A stretch of DNA of 5,276 nt from an uncultured Neisseria sp. GTDB lineage: Bacteria; Pseudomonadota; Gammaproteobacteria; Burkholderiales; Neisseriaceae. The stretch lies in NCBI GenBank assembly GCA_927911515.1, contig CAKMQH010000047.1, positions 1 to 5,276 on the forward strand. The letters are read 5' to 3'. Under the pieces are notes generated by a model, which did no database searches, had not been told where the DNA came from, and worked only from the letters and a program-made list of their open reading frames with translations. The stretch's first letter is position 1; every line of letters starts with the position of its first letter. A program made the translations under genes and the position numbers. Positions 1-3,991 of the stretch are shown here, one piece after another.

Positions 1-57
1 GCGACGCCGAAGCGGTGTTGTTCGTCCACAATCACCAAGCCTAAATTTTGGAACTCG

Positions 58-69
58 ACGTCGTCTGAA
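58..69 (+). repeat. DNA uptake sequence inside recG
   Basis: ACGTCGTCTGAA carries the 10-base core GTCGTCTGAA of the mucosa dialect. It differs from the 12-mer AGGTCGTCTGAA only at the second base. Confidence 0.75.
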
Positions 70-140
70 AACAGGGCGTGCGTGCCGACGGCGATTTTGA
101 CGGTGCCGTCGGCGAGTTTGGCTTTGGCTTCTTCTTTGGC

Positions 141-145
141 TTTTT
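141..145 (-). other. recG: Frameshift site in recG: A5 run on the coding strand
   Basis: On the coding strand the codons read CGC AAA AAG CCA. Adding one A (CGC AAA AAA GCC) restores a continuous RecG reading of R-K-K-A-K-E-E-A, followed by motifs such as GTHALF and DEQHRFG. The lesion is therefore a single-base loss in a homopolymer. Such runs are prone to replication slippage and to sequencing error. Confidence 0.85.
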
Positions 146-563
146 GCGCTGGCTGCCGGAGAGCCAGACGACTTCGAGTCCTAAAGGTTCGAGCCATTGT
201 TTGAACTTGATGAAATGCTGTTCGGCAAGGATTTCGGTCGGCGCCATCACGGCCGCCTGTGCGCCGGATTCGATGGCGGTCAGCGCGGACAAGGCGGCGA
301 CGATGGTTTTGCCGCTGCCGACATCGCCTTGAAGCAGGCGGTGCATGGGATGGGTTTGCGCCATGTCGCGGCGGATTTCGGACACGACCCTTTCTTGGGC
401 ATCGGTCAGGGCAAACGGCAAGGCATGGCGCAGGGCTTGGGTCAATGTGCCGTCGCCACCCAATGCCGCCGCCGTACCGCTAACGCGCTTCTGCCGCGCC
501 AAGCGCATGGAAAGCTGTTGCGCCAAAAGTTCGTCGAATTTGAGCCGCTGCCATGCGGGGAGC

Positions 564-575
564 GTGCCGTCTGAA
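564..575 (+). repeat. DNA uptake sequence inside recG
   Basis: GTGCCGTCTGAA holds the full 10-base core GCCGTCTGAA. It differs from the meningococcal-type 12-mer ATGCCGTCTGAA only at the first base. Confidence 0.8.
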
Positions 576-699
576 AGTTGATGAATAGTGAAACTAGGCG
601 GCGGTGAATGCAAAAGGCGCAGGCTTTCGGCGAGGTGCGGCAGTTTCAAACGACCCAATAAGGCATCGGGCAAGGTGTCATGCAGCGGCGTAACGTCCA

Positions 700-711
700 A
701 CGCCGTCTGAA
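700..711 (+). repeat. DNA uptake sequence inside recG
   Basis: ACGCCGTCTGAA holds the core GCCGTCTGAA. It is one base from AGGCCGTCTGAA. Confidence 0.8.
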
Positions 712-1196
712 TGATGCGGCGCAAAGTGGGCTGGTTCAAACCGTTTACGGTCGGATAAATCGGCGTGAGGCTTTCCGCCAAACCGCTGCTCTCGGCATCG
801 CGGATTTTGGGATGAATCATCTCGTCGCCGTAAAACCCGTGTTTGATTTCGCCCACGGCGCGGATGCGTTTGCCGGCCGCCATCTGTTTCTGATGGCTGG
901 CGTAAAAGTGGATAAAGCGCAGAAAAAGGACGCTACCGGAATCGTCGGCGATTTGGACAATCAGCTGCTTGCGCGGTTTGAACGTTACTTCCTGATGGAT
1001 AACTTCGCCCTCGACCTGACACGGTACGCCGATCGGCGCATCCTTAATCGGCATGATGTGCGTCTCGTCCTCGTAACGCAGCGGCAGATGCAAAACCAAA
1101 TCCCATGCGGTATGGAGGTTGAGTTTGTCGAGCTTCTTGGCGGAAACGTCGGTGATTTTGAGCTGTTTCTGGGTTTCGGGCGTCATCATGGCTTTG

Positions 1197-1202
1197 TCCT
1201 TT
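1197..1202 (-). promoter_or_regulatory. Ribosome binding site of recG
   Basis: The coding strand reads AAAGGA, then 7 bases, then ATG at 1189. This fixes the start inside the longer open frame that begins at 1264. The second ATG (1184-1186) would be 10 bases away and is less favoured. Confidence 0.75.
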
Positions 1203-1212
1203 AATGGCGCGT

Positions 1213-1218
1213 ATTTTA
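1213..1218 (-). promoter_or_regulatory. Candidate -10 element for recG
   Basis: The minus strand reads TAAAAT, about 24 bases upstream of the recG start codon. It would give a short leader that holds the AAAGGA site. No recognisable -35 hexamer sits 16-18 bases upstream, because that position falls in the DUS arm. This is a weak prediction from one hexamer. Confidence 0.25.
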
Positions 1219-1233
1219 GCTGAAAATGTAAGA

Positions 1234-1303
1234 AGGGGTCGTCTGAAAGGACGTTCAGCACCAAGTTAATCCTTTATAATAGCGTGTTTTTCAGACGACC
1301 CCT
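1234..1303. repeat. Inverted pair of DNA uptake sequences (15-bp arms, 40-base loop)
   Basis: The left arm AGGGGTCGTCTGAAA (1234-1248) is perfectly complementary to the right arm TTTCAGACGACCCCT (1289-1303). Each arm carries the DUS core GTCGTCTGAA, so the pair can form a 15-bp stem with a 40-base loop. Paired DUS in Neisseria often serve as transcription terminators just after genes. This pair sits between the 5' ends of two divergent genes and encloses a TATAAT hexamer, so a terminator role for either neighbour is unlikely. Confidence 0.92.
1254..1280 (+). promoter_or_regulatory. Candidate promoter of the SUKH-like gene
   Basis: A consensus -10 TATAAT lies at 1275-1280, inside the loop of the DUS inverted repeat. 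Transcription would begin near 1286-1288 and leave a leader of about 32 bases before the ATG at 1319. The best -35 candidate is the weak TTCAGC at 1254-1259 with a 15-base spacer, so the call rests on the -10 box. With this start, only the right DUS arm would be in the transcript and the stem could not form in RNA. Confidence 0.45.
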
Positions 1304-1318
1304 GCCCCTGATTACTCC

Positions 1319-2023
1319 ATGAATTATCTGCAAAATATCGCCACCCTCTATCACCTTGACCACCTCCCCTGCGGTCTGCCCGAAGCCGAAATCACCGCTG
1401 CCGAACAACGCCTAGGAATCCACCTCTCCGCCATCTTGCGCGAATATCTGCTCACACTAGGCGGCAGCGAGGCAGTCAATCAGTTGTTTAACCGATTGTT
1501 GCTATTGGAAAAGATGGATTTTGACGGCGATTACCTAGTGTTGATAGAGGAATACCAAGGCGTGTTTCTGTGTGGCATTGCCAAAGCCGATTTGGCGCAC
1601 GACAACCCGCCCGTCCATATCGGCTTTTATACCGATGAAACCGAAAGCTACGAATGGCAGCCGCACCTGCCCGACACCCGCGCCCTACTGCTAGAACTGG
1701 CTTATACCAACGCCGTTATGGGCGGCCTGCACTACTGCGCGAATATCATGGACGAAGAATCAACCGATGCCCAAGCCGCCCGATTTATCCAACAAAACCG
1801 CACCGAAATCATAAAACTCCGACAAGAAAACCAACGCTTCTACACCGACAGCTTTCACGAAATCATACTGCTTTGCTTCACCCAAAACGGCAACGCAAAC
1901 GGCGTATTCATCGGCACCGCCGACCAAGACCGCTTTGACACACTGCTCGAACTGTTCGGCTGGGACAATTGGCTCTACACCTCCTATGACGATGAAGATG
2001 ATGAAGAATGTGATGAGGAATAA
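1319..2023 (+). CDS. SMI1/KNR4 (SUKH) family protein, probable immunity protein
   Basis: The protein has 234 residues and no signal peptide or membrane segment, so it is likely cytoplasmic. The SUKH signature appears as LPEAEITAAEQRLGIHL (20-36), then LREYLLTLGG (40-49), and the family-typical strand LVLIEEYQGVFLCGI (73-87). In bacteria SUKH proteins mostly neutralise toxins delivered by contact-dependent or other polymorphic toxin systems. That role is family knowledge, not shown here. No toxin gene is adjacent, so it would be an orphan. Roughly residues 145-234 extend beyond the core and end in an acidic tail, DDEDDEECDEE (224-234). The ATG at 1319 lacks a clear Shine-Dalgarno sequence, but an in-frame stop at 1280-1282 leaves no better upstream start. 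It reads divergently from recG and may be cotranscribed with the RhuM gene 49 bases downstream. Confidence 0.8.
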   Translation: MNYLQNIATLYHLDHLPCGLPEAEITAAEQRLGIHLSAILREYLLTLGGSEAVNQLFNRLLLLEKMDFDGDYLVLIEEYQGVFLCGIAKADLAHDNPPVHIGFYTDETESYEWQPHLPDTRALLLELAYTNAVMGGLHYCANIMDEESTDAQAARFIQQNRTEIIKLRQENQRFYTDSFHEIILLCFTQNGNANGVFIGTADQDRFDTLLELFGWDNWLYTSYDDEDDEECDEE

Positions 2024-2036
2024 GCCACCGATATTT

Positions 2037-2048
2037 TTCAGACGACCT
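2037..2048 (-). repeat. DNA uptake sequence, exact mucosa dialect
   Basis: The plus strand reads TTCAGACGACCT, the reverse complement of AGGTCGTCTGAA. It lies in the 49-base gap between the SUKH-like and RhuM genes. It is a single copy, so it is not a hairpin terminator. Confidence 0.9.
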
Positions 2049-2061
2049 CAGCCTACAAAGT

Positions 2062-2066
2062 AAGGA
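2062..2066 (+). promoter_or_regulatory. Ribosome binding site of the RhuM gene
   Basis: AAGGA lies 6 bases upstream of the ATG at 2073. It is the strongest such site in the accessory block and supports this start. Confidence 0.7.
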
Positions 2067-2072
2067 AAATCC

Positions 2073-3050
2073 ATGTCCGAAATCCTGATTTACCAAACCG
2101 AAGACGGTCGCACCCAAGTAAACCTGCTGGTGCAGGAACACACCGTTTGGCTCAACCAAAGCCAACTGGCCGAACTTTTTGACACCTCCGTGCCAAACAT
2201 CGCAACGCATATCAAAAATATATTTGAAGACAAAGAGTTGCATGAGGGTTCAGTTATTAAGGATTTCTTAATAACTGCCGCAGACGGCAAGCAATACCAA
2301 GTCAAACACTATGCTTTGGAAATGATTCTGGTCATCGGCTTCCGCGTGCGCAGCAAACGCGGCGTGCAGTTTCGCCGTTGGGCGAACGAGGTTTTGACGG
2401 GCTATTTGGAGAAAGGCTTCGTGCTGGACAACAAACGCCTGAAAAATCCCAACGGACGCGTGGATTACTTTGACGAACTGCTGGAAAAAATCCGCGACAT
2501 CCGCGCCAGCGAAATGCGGTTTTATCAAAAAGTGCGCGAACTGTTCAAACTCTCTGCCGATTACGACCCCACCGACAAAGCCACGCAGATGTTTTTCGCC
2601 CAAACGCAAAACAAGCTGATTTACGCCGTAACGCAGCAAACCGCCGCCGAACTTGTCTGCCACCGCGCCGACGGCAACGCCCCCAATATGGGGCTGACAT
2701 CATGGAGCGGCGAACGCGTACGCAAAGCCGATATCGTCATTGCCAAAAACTACCTGAACACCGACGAAATCGACACGCTCAACCGCCTGACCGTTATCTT
2801 TCTGGAAATTGCGGAACTGCGCGCCAAAAACCGGCAAGGTCTGACGCTTGCGTTTTGGCAAAACCGCATAGACAGCATCATCGCCGACAACGGCTTCGCC
2901 GTATTGGAAGGCAAAGGCACGCGAAGCCACAAGCAAATGGAAGCGTTTGCCGGCGAACAATACGGGCTGTTCAGGCAAAACCGTTTGGCACACATGGCGC
3001 AGCAGGCGGAAGCGGAAGATATTGCCGAATTGGAAGTGTTGAAGCGATAG
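2073..3050 (+). CDS. RhuM family protein (virulence RhuM domain)
   Basis: The protein has 325 residues, near the usual family length. The family opening 'IYQTEDGRTQVNLLVQEHTVWL' (6-27, two mid-string positions variable in the family) leads into a helix-turn-helix-like stretch with NQSQLAELFDTSVPNIATHI at 28-47. Other conserved blocks are SVIKDFLITAADGKQYQVKHY (60-80), GFRVRSKRGVQFRRWA (89-104), the DYFDELLEKIRDIRASE core (131-147), NMGLTSWSGERVRKADI (205-221) and AKNYLNTDEIDTLNRL (224-239). RhuM is named after a Salmonella pathogenicity island 3 gene. Its biochemical activity is not established, but homologues often sit within or beside restriction-modification and defence loci. The N-terminal motif suggests DNA binding, which is an inference. 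It lies 49 bases after the SUKH-like gene and 49 bases before the Abi-like gene, all on the same strand. Base composition resembles the host and no internal DUS was seen. Confidence 0.9.
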   Translation: MSEILIYQTEDGRTQVNLLVQEHTVWLNQSQLAELFDTSVPNIATHIKNIFEDKELHEGSVIKDFLITAADGKQYQVKHYALEMILVIGFRVRSKRGVQFRRWANEVLTGYLEKGFVLDNKRLKNPNGRVDYFDELLEKIRDIRASEMRFYQKVRELFKLSADYDPTDKATQMFFAQTQNKLIYAVTQQTAAELVCHRADGNAPNMGLTSWSGERVRKADIVIAKNYLNTDEIDTLNRLTVIFLEIAELRAKNRQGLTLAFWQNRIDSIIADNGFAVLEGKGTRSHKQMEAFAGEQYGLFRQNRLAHMAQQAEAEDIAELEVLKR

Positions 3051-3054
3051 TTTC

Positions 3055-3066
3055 AGGTCGTCTTAA
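3055..3066 (+). repeat. Degenerate DNA uptake sequence
   Basis: AGGTCGTCTTAA differs from the mucosa-dialect DUS AGGTCGTCTGAA at one position. It lies 4 bases after the RhuM stop codon, just before base composition turns AT-rich. It may mark the edge of an insertion or be a decayed uptake site. Confidence 0.55.
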
Positions 3067-3087
3067 ATCAATAAATTAAATGAACAG

Positions 3088-3092
3088 ATAGG
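3088..3092 (+). promoter_or_regulatory. Weak ribosome binding site of the Abi-like gene
   Basis: ATAGG ends 7 bases before the ATG at 3100, in a very AT-rich leader. A possible promoter upstream is TTGAAG (3039-3044) with TTAAAT (3063-3068) at an 18-base spacer. Both are weak, and read-through from the RhuM gene is equally possible. Confidence 0.35.
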
Positions 3093-3099
3093 TATAAAA

Positions 3100-3894
3100 A
3101 TGCAAGATTTATTAATTCAAGCGCAAAGTCTACAAAATTTATTAATTTCTCGTGCTACTGGTGGAATTACATTCGTCAACGAAAGAGAATCTAATGCACA
3201 ATATTTGCAGCTAAGGCAATTATTTATCACAAACAAAGAATTTGAAAAATACATCCCAACTTTTTTACTTACATGCAGGGATTTACATCAATTTTGGAAT
3301 GAAGTAAAAGCACCGCGATTTGAGAAATACGCAGAGCGCAGAGATTTTATTTATAAAGCATTTGAACCATTATTGAATTTTATAGAATTTAATTATGGCA
3401 AGACTTGTCCTTCTGACGAATTAATCAATCAAGGCATTAAAAAACTCGATGCTATACATATAGAAAATGCTTGGAAAAAGGCTCTCGAAAGACGGATTGA
3501 TGACCCAGAAGGAGCAATTACATCTGCACGAACACTGATAGAAAGTGTATGCAAATATATCTTAGATGAAGCAAAAATTGCTTACGATGACAGACAGGAT
3601 TTACAGAAACTGTATAAACAAACAGCCGAATATCTCAACCTTGCGCCATCACAACATACGGAAGATATTTTCAAGCAAATACTAGGTGGCTGCACTGCTA
3701 TCATTGAAGGATTAGGTGCATTGCGAAACCGTTTGAGCGATGCGCACGGTAAGGGAAAAATAGGAGTTAATCCCAAGCCCCGTCATGCACAATTAGCTGT
3801 TAATTTATCAGGAGCACTGGCAGTTTATTTACTTGAAACTTGGGAGCACAAAAAAAATCCTCAAAATAACCTTTCAGGTTACCCGAAAATTTAA
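3100..3894 (+). CDS. Abortive infection family protein (Abi_C-like C-terminal domain)
   Basis: The protein has 264 residues and is predicted soluble. Residues 1-130 form a mostly helical N-terminal region with no motif I can name. Residues 135-250 match the abortive-infection C-terminal domain: DPEGAITSARTLIESVCKYI (135-154), then YDDRQDLQKLYKQTAEYLNL (162-181), then APSQHTEDIFKQILGG (182-197), and EGLGALRNRLSDAHGKGK (203-220). The last block contains R209-N210 and H216, spaced like the Rx4-6H motif of HEPN ribonucleases. Proteins of this group are tied to phage defence by halting infected cells. Nuclease activity here is an inference. The DNA is much more AT-rich than its neighbours; one 60-base stretch near 3361-3420 is about 28% GC by hand count. 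It has no internal DUS, so acquisition by transfer is likely. It follows the RhuM gene by 49 bases on the same strand. Confidence 0.82.
   Translation: MQDLLIQAQSLQNLLISRATGGITFVNERESNAQYLQLRQLFITNKEFEKYIPTFLLTCRDLHQFWNEVKAPRFEKYAERRDFIYKAFEPLLNFIEFNYGKTCPSDELINQGIKKLDAIHIENAWKKALERRIDDPEGAITSARTLIESVCKYILDEAKIAYDDRQDLQKLYKQTAEYLNLAPSQHTEDIFKQILGGCTAIIEGLGALRNRLSDAHGKGKIGVNPKPRHAQLAVNLSGALAVYLLETWEHKKNPQNNLSGYPKI
3867..3881 (+). repeat. Small hairpin at the 3' end of the Abi-like gene
   Basis: TAACCT, loop TTC, AGGTTA forms a 6-bp stem inside the last codons of the gene. A second weak stem, CGAAA/TTTCG (3884-3888 with 3895-3899), spans the stop codon. Neither is followed by a clear U-run, so neither is called a terminator. 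Confidence 0.4.
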
Positions 3895-3956
3895 TTTCGT
3901 TCTAACCTGCGCCCAAAAAGCGGCCTGCACTTTTCAACTTCGTTGAAGCCGACGCT

Positions 3957-3968
3957 TTCAGGCAGCCT
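3957..3968 (-). repeat. Simonsiella-dialect DNA uptake sequence
   Basis: The plus strand reads TTCAGGCAGCCT, the reverse complement of AGGCTGCCTGAA. As I recall the published DUS dialects, this is the one reported for Simonsiella. The overlapping plus-strand 12-mer at 3960-3971, AGGCAGCCTGCA, is one base from the Kingella form AGGCAGCCTGAA. Chance is possible, since the site is also a short palindrome. Confidence 0.45.
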
Positions 3969-3981
3969 GCACCCTTCACAC

Positions 3982-3986
3982 AAGGA
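3982..3986 (+). promoter_or_regulatory. Ribosome binding site of tex
   Basis: AAGGA lies 5 bases upstream of the ATG at 3992. This supports the start that yields the family-typical N-terminus MNITQILSQEL. Confidence 0.75.
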
Positions 3987-3991
3987 CACCC

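Larger units (their letters stand above)
1..1189 (-). pseudogene. recG: ATP-dependent DNA helicase RecG, frameshifted, 3' part beyond window
   Basis: RecG is a cytoplasmic superfamily 2 helicase that remodels stalled forks and branch-migrates Holliday junctions. The protein starts MMTPETQKQL. An OB-fold wedge region lies around residues 50-150, then Walker A GDVGSGKT at residues 288-295 (bases 305-328) and motif Ia APTEILAEQH at 316-325. The frame breaks after residue 350, in the A5 run at 141-145. The original frame then adds 32 unrelated residues and stops at 41-43, giving 382 residues. The family sequence continues in the -1 frame to the left edge, including the Walker B box DEQH (bases 15-26) followed by RFGVA. 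One missing A explains this. The usual RecG is about 680-690 residues. The start at 1189 is preferred because AAAGGA lies 7 bases upstream; reading further upstream to 1264 would translate a DUS repeat. The family call is secure. Whether the frameshift is a real mutation, a slippage switch or a sequencing error is open. Confidence 0.93.
3895..3991. other. Intergenic spacer between the Abi-like gene and tex
   Basis: This 97-base spacer holds several small elements. GCCTGCAC occurs twice (3923-3930 and 3965-3972), and its flanks match well enough to make 12 of 14 positions identical (GCCTGCACTTTTCA against GCCTGCACCCTTCA). TTCAAC-TTC-GTTGAA (3933-3947) is a 6-bp hairpin, and AAAGCG (3917-3922) with CGCTTT (3953-3958) could extend pairing around it. 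CAGGCAGCCTG (3959-3969) is a near-perfect palindrome. I see no confident promoter for tex here. Confidence 0.5.

Noticed and set aside
680..1204. Plus-strand open frame of 174 codons opposite recG
   Set aside because: It is antisense to clearly conserved RecG sequence, matches no family I recognise, and lacks a ribosome binding site. It is a frame shadow.
1190..1264. N-terminal extension of RecG to the upstream ATG at 1264
   Set aside because: It would translate through the DUS arm, gives residues unlike the RecG start, and ignores the AAAGGA site placed 7 bases before the ATG at 1189.
1234..1303. DUS inverted repeat as a rho-independent terminator
   Set aside because: It lies upstream of both flanking genes, has a 40-base loop, and encloses a -10 hexamer, so it does not follow any gene visible here.
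1908..2993. Minus-strand open frames opposite the RhuM gene
   Set aside because: They lie over strongly conserved RhuM codons and show no recognisable protein features.
3080..3091. Three-codon mini-frame (ATG AAC AGA TAG) before the Abi-like gene
   Set aside because: It has no ribosome binding site and is probably chance in AT-rich DNA, although its stop overlaps the possible ribosome binding site of the next gene.
3867..3947. Terminator after the Abi-like gene
   Set aside because: Only 5-6 bp stems are visible and no U-run follows them, so termination is not supported by sequence alone.
3923..3978. GCCTGCAC direct repeat as target-site duplication or attachment site
   Set aside because: Both copies lie on the same side of the accessory block and the matching core is only 8 bases. 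There is no integrase or transposase gene.
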